A stretch of 64,000 nucleotides of DNA from a virus, in IMG/VR virus record IMGVR_UViG_3300008448_000033, positions 21,592 to 85,591 of that record. One strand, 5' to 3'. Position numbers and translations under genes: made by a program. Positions within the stretch are counted from its first letter, which is position 1. Each line of letters begins with the position of its first letter. The notes below the pieces were generated by a model. It was not told where the DNA came from, ran no database searches, and saw only the letters and a program-made list of their open reading frames with translations. Below are positions 7,336 to 15,463 of this stretch, piece by piece.

Positions 7336-8919
7336 TTACATTTCGATAATAGCGTGTCCGGTTGTTAATAAAGTTGATGCTGCCGATACAGCATTTTGCA
7401 ATGCACAACGAGTGACTTTAGCTGGATCTATGATGCCAGCTTCTTTCATCCCAACATATTCAGATAGAGCAAAATTATAGCCAGTCCATTCGCCCTTGCA
7501 TTTGCTTTCGTCTAGCAGGGTGGAAACAATAACATCTGGTTTTTCAGAGCAATTGACGGCAAGGTTACGAATAGGTTCATGGCAAGCTTCAAAAATTACT
7601 TTACGTCCAAAGTCTTCTTCCTGATCACCAGTCTCCAATACGATATTTTGTGCAGCTCTTAATAGGGCAACACCACCACCGGGAAGAATACCTTCTTCCT
7701 GTGCGCTTTTAACCGCAGCTAAGGCATCTTCAACGCGATGTTTTCTTTCGGTCATATCAACTTCGGTGACACCACCAACTCTGATAATAGCAGCACCAGA
7801 GGCAAGCTTACTAATTCTTTCTTGTATTCTTTGGCATTCTGCTAGATCGCTTGTTTGAATGATTTCTTCTTTGAGTGATTGGATACGCTTTTCAACTTCG
7901 TTATAATCTCCAGAACCTCCTACAAATGTAGACCAATTCTTGAAAGCTTCAACATGCTTAACTGTGCCAAGGTCTGCTCTTGTAACCTCTTTTAGAGTCT
8001 TGCCGGATTCTTTACTAACGAATGTAGCACCAATAGACAAAGAGAGATCCTTCATGATATTCTTTCTATCTTGACCGTAGCTTGGAGCTTTTATGACACC
8101 AACTCTCATAGTACCACGAACAGCATTAAGAATCAAAGCAGCAAGTGCTTGTCCTTCTACTGACTCTGCCATTATAACAAATGGCTTACCTTCTCTGGCA
8201 ACTACTTCAAGAATAGGCAACAGATCATCTAGAGAATCAATAGTCCAATCTGTAACCATAACCAATGCATTTTCATAATGCATTGTGTTCTTTCTTTCTT
8301 CCGTGATAAATTGTGCGGATGAAAATCCTGCATTAACTTGGAAACCCTCTACAACATCAAGAGTGGTATCTAGCGATTTACCTTCTTCAATAGATACTGC
8401 ACCGTCACGACCAGCTTTATCAATAGCCATAGAAACAAGTTTACCTATTTGTTTTTCACCATTTGCAGATATTGTAGCAATATGTTCAACATCTTCAAGG
8501 CTTTTAACTGGTGTGGCAATCTTTTTAAGATTCTCTACTACTTCTTCTACTGCTTGATCCATACCACGCTTTAAGGCCACAGGGGAAGCACCAGCAGCTA
8601 AATATCGCTGTGCATGGTTCACGATGGCTCTTGACAATACAGTTGCAGTTGTTGTGCCGTCACCAGCTTCATTAGCTGTTGTAGCAGAAACCTGCTTAAT
8701 GATTTGTGCCCCTACATTTTCAAATGGATCATCAAGAAAAACATGTGAAGCAACAGTAACACCATCTTTTGTGATAAATGGATTTTTACCTTTTGGATGA
8801 ATCACAACGTTTTTACCTTTTGGACCTAGAGTACAACTAACCGCATCTGCTAGTTTATTAACGCCGCTAACTATTTTTGAATTTAAACTCGTACCATTAT
8901 CGAAAACTCTTTTACTCAA
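7336..8919 (-). CDS. groEL: GroEL-type chaperonin (Hsp60)
   Basis: A group I chaperonin, about 527 residues, that folds proteins in an ATP-driven ring. It shows GVNKLADAVSCTLGPKGKNV, the nucleotide motif DGTTTATVLSRAI, VEGFQVNAGF in the apical region and ILPGGGVALLRA near the C terminus. The C-terminal Gly-Gly-Met repeats of bacterial GroEL are absent. I place the start at TTG 8919 (MSKRVFDNG aligns with the usual N terminus; AAAGG lies 12 bases upstream). A GTG at 8964 would add 15 residues and overlap the upstream gene by 26 bases. A GroES-like partner is encoded about 15 kb away. Confidence 0.95.
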   Translation of the reverse strand: MSKRVFDNGTSLNSKIVSGVNKLADAVSCTLGPKGKNVVIHPKGKNPFITKDGVTVASHVFLDDPFENVGAQIIKQVSATTANEAGDGTTTATVLSRAIVNHAQRYLAAGASPVALKRGMDQAVEEVVENLKKIATPVKSLEDVEHIATISANGEKQIGKLVSMAIDKAGRDGAVSIEEGKSLDTTLDVVEGFQVNAGFSSAQFITEERKNTMHYENALVMVTDWTIDSLDDLLPILEVVAREGKPFVIMAESVEGQALAALILNAVRGTMRVGVIKAPSYGQDRKNIMKDLSLSIGATFVSKESGKTLKEVTRADLGTVKHVEAFKNWSTFVGGSGDYNEVEKRIQSLKEEIIQTSDLAECQRIQERISKLASGAAIIRVGGVTEVDMTERKHRVEDALAAVKSAQEEGILPGGGVALLRAAQNIVLETGDQEEDFGRKVIFEACHEPIRNLAVNCSEKPDVIVSTLLDESKCKGEWTGYNFALSEYVGMKEAGIIDPAKVTRCALQNAVSAASTLLTTGHAIIEM

Positions 8920-8938
8920 TTTTATAACCAACCTTTCT

Positions 8939-11776
8939 TTATCTTGTTTTGATTTTGAGATCACCGGCTTTAGATGATAACATATCAGATTTAAACTTTA
9001 CAGAATTAATTGTAAGTTTTTCCATTCCCGGTATTTGTATAATAATATCTGATCTATCTTGCACAACAATTTCTTGTGGATTGAAGTTACTGCTACCGTC
9101 ATTTTCTAGGCTCACTTCGGAAACAGTAAGACCAGATGGACCATCTTTGACTTTTAAGAAGATATCATAGTTTTTATTTTCTTCGTCTTTACCAACGTCA
9201 GCTTCTCTTACAAATGCCATAAGATCTTGCGGTTTCATTCGTCTAAGATTCTTGGTCAATACATTTCTTATTATACCATATACTTGTTCCATAGTTTCTT
9301 TATAAACGTCTGGATTCTTTTCTTTTGCAGAAACCATCCAAGCAGGAGCATCTAAAGTTTCATAATCTGGATCATACGTCTTATCTTTAAAATTACCTGT
9401 ATTTGTTTTTAACTTCTCTAGAAATGTCTTTCTACCAACAACCCACCAAGGATCTCCTTTTGGATTTCTAACTAGGCTATCATCTTCTGTGCCAAATCCA
9501 AGAACCTTGTTCATTTTGTATTCATTATCTTTCTCGCCAGTTGCATATTTAGCTGAAAGTCCAGCAGTTTTACCATCCACGGTTTTCAAAATAAAATCAG
9601 CTTTGTTATTTGTGCTACCAACTGATTCTGCACTAGCTATTTTACCAATCTTGTTTATAATAATTGGTTTTGCCTCAAGGGCAGATTGGAATAGATGTTT
9701 GTATTTATCGCTTTTTAATTTTTCTAGAACGTCTTCTCTGCTAGCATCTGGTCCTAAATCAATTCTATTCTTTAGTTGATCGGTTTCTTTTCCGGTCAAT
9801 ACAAAGCCAATTATATGCTCATAAGCTAGACCTTCACGTTCTGCTATATCGACTCTATAAAAGACTTTAGCGATTACTTCACCATCTTTCATTACGTTTG
9901 TTGTATCTCTTTTATCATCAAACTTTAAAATACGCTCATCGTGCAATTTATAACCGGCAGATTTTAAAGCTGATTTAATCTTAGATATACCTTTCTCAAG
10001 AGATTCATCATCCTCAAAGCGAACAGCTAAACTGTTTGGTGTTTTATTAGATGGTAAAACAGAAACAAATCCTTCTGGATTAGCAGAAGATATTTTTGAT
10101 GTAATTTTGCTTAATTCTTTTTCGTTGAGAGCTTCAAGGACTAAAGAAGAAATAATATTTTCAGATAAATTGTCTGATGGTTCTGTAAACTTTTCAATAT
10201 ATTTTGAATTTTTTAATAAATTTTCAGAGATATCTAATAAATTTAAAAAGCATTTTTCTAAATTTTTAAACTCTTTATTTGATGCTAAATAAAAAAATAA
10301 TTCATTCAGTTTGCCAATGGCGAATAAACCACTATAAGCTCCAATTCTTATCTGTTGTTTTTCGCCCTTAACAGATTCAGACTTAATAAAAATTATTTTA
10401 GGATCTGATTTTATATCGTTAATTGTTTTATTTACAATTTTTTCAAAATTGCTTACTGAGCTTTTATAATCACCAATAAATTTTTTTAAAGAATTAGGTA
10501 TTTCTTCCTCGTTTAAAGATTTGATGTCATTCATAAAGTCTTGATAAAACTTTTTTGATTCTTCAGAATTTTTGCTAATTAAGGTTTTTATGGTTTCTAA
10601 TTGTGTTTGTTCTATATTAGAAAAATCTATATTTTCAAATTGAAAATTTTTAATATTTTCTGCTATAGAAAATATTCTAGCATCCGTAGATTTTTTATTT
10701 GTTATTTTACCGATATGGTTTATAAATTTATCTAATAATTGAGGATAAAGAACTTTTTTTGGCTCTAAAATATCTACTAGTAAAAATACTTTTTCATCGT
10801 ATCTTGTAATAAGATTTTTTAATTTATAAAAGTAAGATTTAATTTTTTCTTCATTGTTGTATATGTTATTAGTTTGGTTACAAAAATCTTCAATTAATAT
10901 TGAAGACCATATTTCCCTGTCAGAAAAAGTTTTTTCATTAAAATATTCCTCTACTTTAGTAGAATCAATATCAAATATAGAATATAATTTTTTGTATCCA
11001 CCGCCAGCAGATTGATATAATTCTTTTTCTGTTTGATTTTTTAAAAACTCTTGGCTTGGACGAACGCTACCACCTCTATAAAAGTATTCACTTCCTCTTT
11101 TAACAGAAATTCCTTTTTCAATTCCATTAGATACTATATAAAGATCAGCAGATGTTTTATAAAAATATCTATCTCCTTTTTTTTCTTTTTGGTTAAGACC
11201 AACAAGATTTAAAAAATCTATATTTTTAATATCAATTTGATTTTTCAAAGACCAATCATCTATGTTGGCTTGAACAAATTTGTATGTCTCACCATGAAGT
11301 TTAGTTCTTTCAGACTCATCTGGTAAAAAATATTCTAAGGTGTCATTTATACATTTTTCGCTAGTATTGGAGCCATTAAATTTAATATTTGGTATCTTCA
11401 AATAATTTTTTTGACGTAAAAATTTTATAATAGATAAAGCAAGACTGTACTCAGCGGCAGATCCAATATCTGTTGGTACTATAACATCATCACAAATTTT
11501 TACTGCTTTCTTTTTTTTATCTGATTTAGGCTCTTCTTTAGGAACCTCTTGCGAGGATTCTGGTGGCATTACCTGTGTAGATGCTACTGCTGGCTTGGTC
11601 CCTATTTGATCGGTAAAAGTAGTTTTTCTTCTAATTATTGGTGGAACCGCTGTGATAGCTGGTTTCTCTGGTTTCTTTTTTGTTTCTACTAATTCTAAAA
11701 CAGATTCATAGATCAATTTATACTGATCGCTTTGTTTAAATAATTGTTCGTCTATAAATTGATCTAAATCTTTCAT
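8939..11776 (-). CDS. Large putative injected protein with two nuclease-like motifs
   Basis: A 945-residue protein of no recognised family. The leader MKDLDQFIDEQ closely resembles T4 capsid-targeting peptides (F-I-x-E). A Pro/Lys-rich linker spans about 35-90. Two segments share one pattern: DLYIVSNGIEKGISVKRG (211-228) and DFILKTVDGKTAGLSAKYA (727-745), i.e. Asp, about 12 residues, G-[IL]-S-x-K. This recalls the D-x(n)-[E/S]-x-K core of PD-(D/E)xK nucleases, and both are preceded by a short beta strand. The middle (about 300-560) is Lys/Asn-rich helical. It lies between clpP and groEL. Nuclease function and injection are hypotheses. Confidence 0.55.
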   Translation of the reverse strand: MKDLDQFIDEQLFKQSDQYKLIYESVLELVETKKKPEKPAITAVPPIIRRKTTFTDQIGTKPAVASTQVMPPESSQEVPKEEPKSDKKKKAVKICDDVIVPTDIGSAAEYSLALSIIKFLRQKNYLKIPNIKFNGSNTSEKCINDTLEYFLPDESERTKLHGETYKFVQANIDDWSLKNQIDIKNIDFLNLVGLNQKEKKGDRYFYKTSADLYIVSNGIEKGISVKRGSEYFYRGGSVRPSQEFLKNQTEKELYQSAGGGYKKLYSIFDIDSTKVEEYFNEKTFSDREIWSSILIEDFCNQTNNIYNNEEKIKSYFYKLKNLITRYDEKVFLLVDILEPKKVLYPQLLDKFINHIGKITNKKSTDARIFSIAENIKNFQFENIDFSNIEQTQLETIKTLISKNSEESKKFYQDFMNDIKSLNEEEIPNSLKKFIGDYKSSVSNFEKIVNKTINDIKSDPKIIFIKSESVKGEKQQIRIGAYSGLFAIGKLNELFFYLASNKEFKNLEKCFLNLLDISENLLKNSKYIEKFTEPSDNLSENIISSLVLEALNEKELSKITSKISSANPEGFVSVLPSNKTPNSLAVRFEDDESLEKGISKIKSALKSAGYKLHDERILKFDDKRDTTNVMKDGEVIAKVFYRVDIAEREGLAYEHIIGFVLTGKETDQLKNRIDLGPDASREDVLEKLKSDKYKHLFQSALEAKPIIINKIGKIASAESVGSTNNKADFILKTVDGKTAGLSAKYATGEKDNEYKMNKVLGFGTEDDSLVRNPKGDPWWVVGRKTFLEKLKTNTGNFKDKTYDPDYETLDAPAWMVSAKEKNPDVYKETMEQVYGIIRNVLTKNLRRMKPQDLMAFVREADVGKDEENKNYDIFLKVKDGPSGLTVSEVSLENDGSSNFNPQEIVVQDRSDIIIQIPGMEKLTINSVKFKSDMLSSKAGDLKIKTR

Positions 11777-11777
11777 T

Positions 11778-12431
11778 CTAGATTACCTCGTCTGCAATAC
11801 CTAGCTTAACTGCTTCTTCGGCAGATAAATAGATGTTGACATGTTTTTCAAACATTTTTTTAATTGTTTGTTCTGACATTTTTGTTTCTTTACGCAAAGC
11901 AGAAATATAGGCTTGTTGTGTAAAGTTAACCTCTTCCATTTCATTTTGTAGATTATGGATCGGTCCTTCATTACCGGCAGCAACTGAATGGATCATAATG
12001 CGGCAATGCTTACCAACCTTACGCTTGCCCTTTGTGCCAGAGGCTAGCAAAAGCACGCCAGCACTCATAACCTTACCTAAGCCAATTGTGTGGATCTCGC
12101 AAACGTTCTTTGTCCAGCGCATTGTATCATAGATAGCAAACATATCATTAGCAGATCCGCCATTTGTGCAGATATAGAAATTGATTGGATCATTTTTGAT
12201 TACGGTCTTTCCTCTAACTTTTTCTTCTTTCGCTCCAATGTCTCTAAGAGTTAATAGTGTTTTTACTAACTCACCAGATGTTTCCTCGCCAACGTCACCA
12301 AATAATCCAACATTTCTTGAAATTGAATCTTCTGGACCTTCAACAATAAATTGTTGGGGTACTACAACTTCTTCTTCTGCTACATCTTCCTGTACTTGTT
12401 CTTTTGTTTTTTTGCTTGTAAAAGTTTTCAT
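11778..12431 (-). CDS. clpP: ClpP-like serine protease (S14)
   Basis: A 217-residue ClpP-family protein. The nucleophile is Ser123 in GKVMSAGVLLLASG and the His is H148 in RIMIHSVAAG. The place of the catalytic Asp (usually R-D-x-[FY]-L/M-S) reads VNIYLSAEEA, with Asn199 instead of Asp. The conserved end (AVKLGIADEV) is intact. The first about 27 residues are an extra charged arm. It could pair with a host Clp ATPase or serve in capsid maturation, as S14-type proteases do in some phages; no T4 gp21-like protease is seen in the window. Start ATG 12431 behind AAGGGAAA. Confidence 0.9.
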   Translation of the reverse strand: MKTFTSKKTKEQVQEDVAEEEVVVPQQFIVEGPEDSISRNVGLFGDVGEETSGELVKTLLTLRDIGAKEEKVRGKTVIKNDPINFYICTNGGSANDMFAIYDTMRWTKNVCEIHTIGLGKVMSAGVLLLASGTKGKRKVGKHCRIMIHSVAAGNEGPIHNLQNEMEEVNFTQQAYISALRKETKMSEQTIKKMFEKHVNIYLSAEEAVKLGIADEVI

Positions 12432-12724
12432 TTTCCCTTCTTTCCGAGTACAACGATCTTATGCTCTCCAGCACGATATTTGTGTTCAATTACGGTAGTT
12501 GGAAACTTATTTGCCCATTCGATCCATTCTTCTTTTGACTTAAAATTCTTTTTAAAGATAACAATTCTATAGTTTTCTTTAACATTCCATCCAATTGCAT
12601 TTTCTGACCAGTCTTTAAACAGATTATCTACTTCTTTCTTGCTTGTGAACCTCTGTACTTGCACTTTATAAACTACACTATTATCGACTTCTTCTGCTGA
12701 TTCTCTCCAAGCTGAAACATGCAT
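12428..12724 (-). CDS. Hypothetical protein
   Basis: About 98 residues from ATG 12724, set by AAGGAG ten bases upstream; a longer frame to 12790 lacks a site and overlaps the next gene. Contains two alpha/beta segments (VYKVQVQRF, YRIVIFKKNF) that look like a small repeat fold. It overlaps clpP by four bases (ATGA-type coupling). No family recognised. Confidence 0.6.
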   Translation of the reverse strand: MHVSAWRESAEEVDNSVVYKVQVQRFTSKKEVDNLFKDWSENAIGWNVKENYRIVIFKKNFKSKEEWIEWANKFPTTVIEHKYRAGEHKIVVLGKKGK

Positions 12725-12728
12725 ACTG

Positions 12729-12995
12729 TTAGCTCCTTCGTTTTTTAACGGGCTTATAGTGTATGGTACCATCTTGCCAATACAAGTCAATCTCGTTATT
12801 TAAGAATTTATGCACATAGTTTATGTATTTCTGCAAAGAATCTAACTTTGTCCGTTGCTGAAAAGCCCAGTTTACAACAGTGATAGCCATAAATAAACGT
12901 TCGGCTATGATAACATTATCTTCTTTCTTTTTATATTGATCGATAATGTTTTTTATGATCTGTTGTCTATCTGGACCAGCAGCGGATGTGTTCAT
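12729..12995 (-). CDS. Hypothetical helical protein
   Basis: An 88-residue, helix-rich protein with a basic C terminus (KPVKKRRS). AGGTAACTACA precedes ATG 12995. No recognisable domain; part of a run of small genes upstream of clpP. Confidence 0.55.
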   Translation of the reverse strand: MNTSAAGPDRQQIIKNIIDQYKKKEDNVIIAERLFMAITVVNWAFQQRTKLDSLQKYINYVHKFLNNEIDLYWQDGTIHYKPVKKRRS

Positions 12996-13000
12996 TGTAG

Positions 13001-13105
13001 TTACCTGATAATTTTCTTATTTCTCTTGACATGCTCAAAGAGAGTTTTGTTTAGTTTTTGTTCTTTTACTTCCTTAATCAATTCTTTTAAAAGTTTAATC
13101 AACAT
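13001..13105 (-). CDS. Short basic peptide (34 residues)
   Basis: ATG at 13105 follows a near-perfect ribosome site (CGGAGGAAGATAAAA). The product begins MLIKLLKELIKEVKEQKLNK and ends in KRNKKIIR, a basic amphipathic helix. The stop is TAA at 13001-13003, five bases before the next ATG. It overlaps the upstream gene by 11 bases. The strong ribosome site and clean fit between neighbours argue it is real; function unknown. Confidence 0.55.
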   Translation of the reverse strand: MLIKLLKELIKEVKEQKLNKTLFEHVKRNKKIIR

Positions 13106-13496
13106 TTTTATCTTCCTCCGATTTATTATTAATTAGATTACCAAAGTTTTCTTTCACTTCTTTATAAGTATTATATTTTAATTTGTAATGTAAATGTTTT
13201 TTTAAAGTACTCATGTATGTATCACCAAACTCATTCATTTTACGGTCATACACTTCTGCAATCTTAGCATACTCTTCTTGCTTCTCTGTATCTTCTTCTG
13301 CACATTTTTGAGATACTAATTCAAGTGCTTTTAAGCCATTATCATGCATCCTGCTAAGTTGCCCAAGTATGAAGTACGACATTTCTTCAAATATTTTAAG
13401 CGAATCTCTTACTGCTTCTTCTCTTGAGCTTCTATTCATATACTCTGAATACAAATAACCCATATAAAATACAAAAATATAAATCACAATCTGCAT
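13095..13496 (-). CDS. Membrane-anchored hypothetical protein
   Basis: About 133 residues from ATG 13496 (AGAGG upstream). Residues 1-18 (MQIVIYIFVFYMGYLYSE) form an N-terminal membrane anchor; the rest is a charged helical domain, partly coiled coil. An in-frame ATG at 13568 would translate through the terminator hairpin and is rejected. Function unknown; phage inner-membrane accessory protein is possible. Confidence 0.6.
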   Translation of the reverse strand: MQIVIYIFVFYMGYLYSEYMNRSSREEAVRDSLKIFEEMSYFILGQLSRMHDNGLKALELVSQKCAEEDTEKQEEYAKIAEVYDRKMNEFGDTYMSTLKKHLHYKLKYNTYKEVKENFGNLINNKSEEDKNVD

Positions 13497-13515
13497 TTTC
13501 AACCTCTTTTCAGCT

Positions 13516-13543
13516 AGTATAACATAAAAAAGTGCGCTGGTAA
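13516..13543 (-). promoter_or_regulatory. Possible sigma-70-type promoter
   Basis: Gene strand TTACCA, 16 bases, TATACT (13543-13538 and 13521-13516), just upstream of ATG 13496 and partly inside the terminator stem. The -10 is good and the -35 weak, so this is a candidate only. Confidence 0.3.
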
Positions 13544-13562
13544 TCTTTCTACCAGCGCACTT
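13526..13562 (-). terminator. Rho-independent terminator
   Basis: Gene strand AAGTGCGCTGGTA, short loop, TACCAGCGCACTT then T run: a 13-bp stem. It ends the unit containing the acidic head protein and the 89-residue gene. Confidence 0.93.
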
Positions 13563-13584
13563 AAACATTTTATTAGAGATTAGT

Positions 13585-13854
13585 TTATTCTTCTAGTGCT
13601 TCTTTCAGGATGCCCTTTACGCTTTCTTGTGGAAGTGCGGTTAGGAATGCATAAAGAGCAGACTTTGGAATTTTTTGTTCATCTAATGCTTCAAGAAAAT
13701 CAACTACTGAATCTACGGTTACTGATTCTTCATCATCTGATGAATAGATTTCTAAATATTCATTTAGCAATCCATCTAGCTCATGTTCGCCAGACTCAAT
13801 CTTTTCTAATTCTTCAGCGATTAGTTCTTTAAGTTCGCCCTTTGTTATTTGCAT
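13585..13854 (-). CDS. Small acidic protein with head-targeting-like leader
   Basis: An 89-residue protein starting at ATG 13854 behind AAGGATATAAA. The leader MQITKGELKELIAEE has the same amphipathic form and [I]-A-E ending as the left-end cluster. The rest is strongly acidic and helical (VDSVVDFLEALDEQ). It directly follows the acidic head-type protein gene, supporting a head role. No family recognised. Confidence 0.6.
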   Translation of the reverse strand: MQITKGELKELIAEELEKIESGEHELDGLLNEYLEIYSSDDEESVTVDSVVDFLEALDEQKIPKSALYAFLTALPQESVKGILKEALEE

Positions 13855-13866
13855 TTTATATCCTTA

Positions 13867-14853
13867 TTATACACCGTGCTTATTTGAAGATTTTGCAGGA
13901 GTTAAGTTACCAGTTTTGCCAGAACCCTTAGCCTCATTGCCTACCTTACCGCCAGCACCAAATGGTTTTTTACCTGCACCGTGGCCTTTTGGATTTGCTT
14001 TACCGCCACCTTTTGATGTTTCATGGAAAGGTGCGCCGCCTTTCTTTTGTGGACCTTGACCAGTTAATTTTGAGTGGGTTTTACCGTGTTTACCGCCAGC
14101 TTTTTTAGCTTCATTTGAAGGTGCGCCTGATTTGGCTTTCTTTTTCATCTTCATTTTTTCTTTGGCTGACATTGCTTTGCCTTTTGCGCGAGCTTCGGCA
14201 AGGATACGAGCCTTAACGCGAGCTAAAACAGCTTCGGTTAAATCAGTTGATTCGTGTACTGGTTTGCCGCTTTGGGCTTTAGAATCTTTCATACCTTTTC
14301 TTTCGCCGGGATCTTGTACTTTTTTCTTTTCCACTTCAGCTTGTTTTTTTTCGGCTTCAGATTGTTCTTCGTTCAAGTCTTCTTCGCCATAAAGACCTTC
14401 TTCCATTTCTGCTTCTTCACCTTCTTCATCTTCCATTTCTGGTTCTTCGCCTTCTTCATCTTCCATTTCTGGTTCTTCTTCTGAAGGTTCTTCCATATCT
14501 TCTTCACCAGCACCTTCTTCGACTTCAATGCCTAATTCTGGGAATTCACTACCAATGGCTTTGATGACTCTTGAAACAACTTCTTTCTCGCTACCGCCAC
14601 CAGCACCTTCCATGTCGAGTTCCATATCTTCGCCGCCCATATCGTCTTCGGCTTCTTCCATGTAATCGCCTTCTGGCATTTCTGGTTCCATCATATTTTC
14701 TTCTACTTCTTCACCACCAGCAACTTTCTTCATGCCCATACCTTCTTTGAGAACAGTGTTTTGCTCAACAAAGTTATCAGCAAATTTTTCCATATTTGCC
14801 AATTTCATAAAACGGCGGATAGTTCCCTCATCTAATCTTTTAGTATTGCTCAT
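13867..14853 (-). CDS. Bipolar acidic/basic head-associated protein
   Basis: A 328-residue low-complexity protein. The N terminus (RLDEGTIRRFMKLANMEKF) is a motif met in conserved proteins of aquatic T4-like phages, and is followed by NTVLKEG, a possible protease site. Residues about 45-165 are very acidic with a 10-residue repeat (PEMEDEEGEE). Residues about 225-328 are Lys/Gly/Ala-rich, like a histone H1 tail (KKAKSGAP, GKHGKTHSKL). A late-type box lies 47 bases upstream and the ribosome site is TTAGGAG. A scaffolding or DNA-compacting head protein is the best inference. Confidence 0.65.
   Translation of the reverse strand: MSNTKRLDEGTIRRFMKLANMEKFADNFVEQNTVLKEGMGMKKVAGGEEVEENMMEPEMPEGDYMEEAEDDMGGEDMELDMEGAGGGSEKEVVSRVIKAIGSEFPELGIEVEEGAGEEDMEEPSEEEPEMEDEEGEEPEMEDEEGEEAEMEEGLYGEEDLNEEQSEAEKKQAEVEKKKVQDPGERKGMKDSKAQSGKPVHESTDLTEAVLARVKARILAEARAKGKAMSAKEKMKMKKKAKSGAPSNEAKKAGGKHGKTHSKLTGQGPQKKGGAPFHETSKGGGKANPKGHGAGKKPFGAGGKVGNEAKGSGKTGNLTPAKSSNKHGV
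14401..14482. repeat. 30-bp tandem repeat, nearly three copies
   Basis: Copies start at 14401, 14431 and 14461 (plus strand begins TTCCATTTCT each time). It encodes the ten-residue acidic repeat of the head-associated protein. Slippage in this tract would change repeat number without a frameshift. Confidence 0.85.
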
Positions 14854-14897
14854 ATATTATCTCCTAATAAAATGTTTATAAAGATATACTAATCTTT

Positions 14898-15158
14898 TTA
14901 TAAATAGTATTCTTTATCTAAATGTTCCTTAAATTTTTCTTTTGCCTCATCTTCTAATTGCTTTATACGCACAAAACTGTAATTCATGCGTTTTGCTACC
15001 TGCCTTAAAGTCATCGGTCCACCGTTCTTTTCAAGTGCAATATCAATACAATTTAAATCTTCTTCATAATCTATCCAAGATCTGCAATTTTCATTTGGGC
15101 ACGCCGTATCAAGCTCTTTACAAGTTTCTGTGCATGTTTTAAAACTATATAGTGTCAT
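14898..15158 (-). CDS. Sigma-70 region 4-like HTH protein
   Basis: An 86-residue protein. Residues about 46-75 (GPMTLRQVAKRMNYSFVRIK) read like sigma region 4.2: a helix-turn-helix beginning M-T-L-R-x-V and ending S-x-x-R-I-K-Q-L-E. The N-terminal part has Cys pairs (CTETCKELDTACPNENC) that may form a zinc knuckle. It could be a late transcription factor that recognises the phage's late boxes, similar in role to T4 gp55, although that one resembles region 2. One late-type box lies inside its own 3' end and drives the next gene. Confidence 0.65.
   Translation of the reverse strand: MTLYSFKTCTETCKELDTACPNENCRSWIDYEEDLNCIDIALEKNGGPMTLRQVAKRMNYSFVRIKQLEDEAKEKFKEHLDKEYYL
14900..14908 (-). promoter_or_regulatory. 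Late-promoter-like box 2
   Basis: Gene strand AATACTATTTATAAA, 47 bases upstream of ATG 14853 of the acidic head protein, overlapping the stop of the sigma-like gene. Confidence 0.5.
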
Positions 15159-15463
15159 AATTCTGAATTCTCCTTTGAAATTATATCAAATATATCTTGT
15201 ATTTCGCTTTCTTCTAGAGCAAAATCGTTTTTAACTTCATTAAATTGTTTTTCGTCTTTTTTAATTTTGTCTTGTAAACTAACTCTTTTATTAGTTTCTT
15301 GCAAAAGACTTATAATTCTTGGATCTCTTTCAAGATAGCCTTTTATGATAATATCAAAAAAAGCTGATTTAGATAATTTATCATAATCAAGTTGAATCTT
15401 TAGCTTTGCTAAAGTTGAATCTTCTTGGTCAATAAATAATCTAGAACCAGCTATTTTAAGCAT
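15155..15463 (-). CDS. Hypothetical protein, possible transcription co-factor
   Basis: A 102-residue protein with a short beta strand then helices (LSKSAFFDIIIKGYLERDPR) that could form a ribbon-helix-helix, and an acidic helical C terminus. It overlaps the sigma-like gene by four bases and the upstream IMPDH gene by eight. Coupling to the sigma-like protein suggests a transcription role comparable to T4 gp33; this is inference from position. No clear ribosome site precedes the ATG, so translational coupling is likely. Confidence 0.5.
   Translation of the reverse strand: MLKIAGSRLFIDQEDSTLAKLKIQLDYDKLSKSAFFDIIIKGYLERDPRIISLLQETNKRVSLQDKIKKDEKQFNEVKNDFALEESEIQDIFDIISKENSEL

Noticed and set aside
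13497-13568. N-terminal extension of the membrane-anchored protein to 13568
   Set aside because: The added residues are encoded by the terminator hairpin; ATG 13496 has a site and starts right at the membrane segment.
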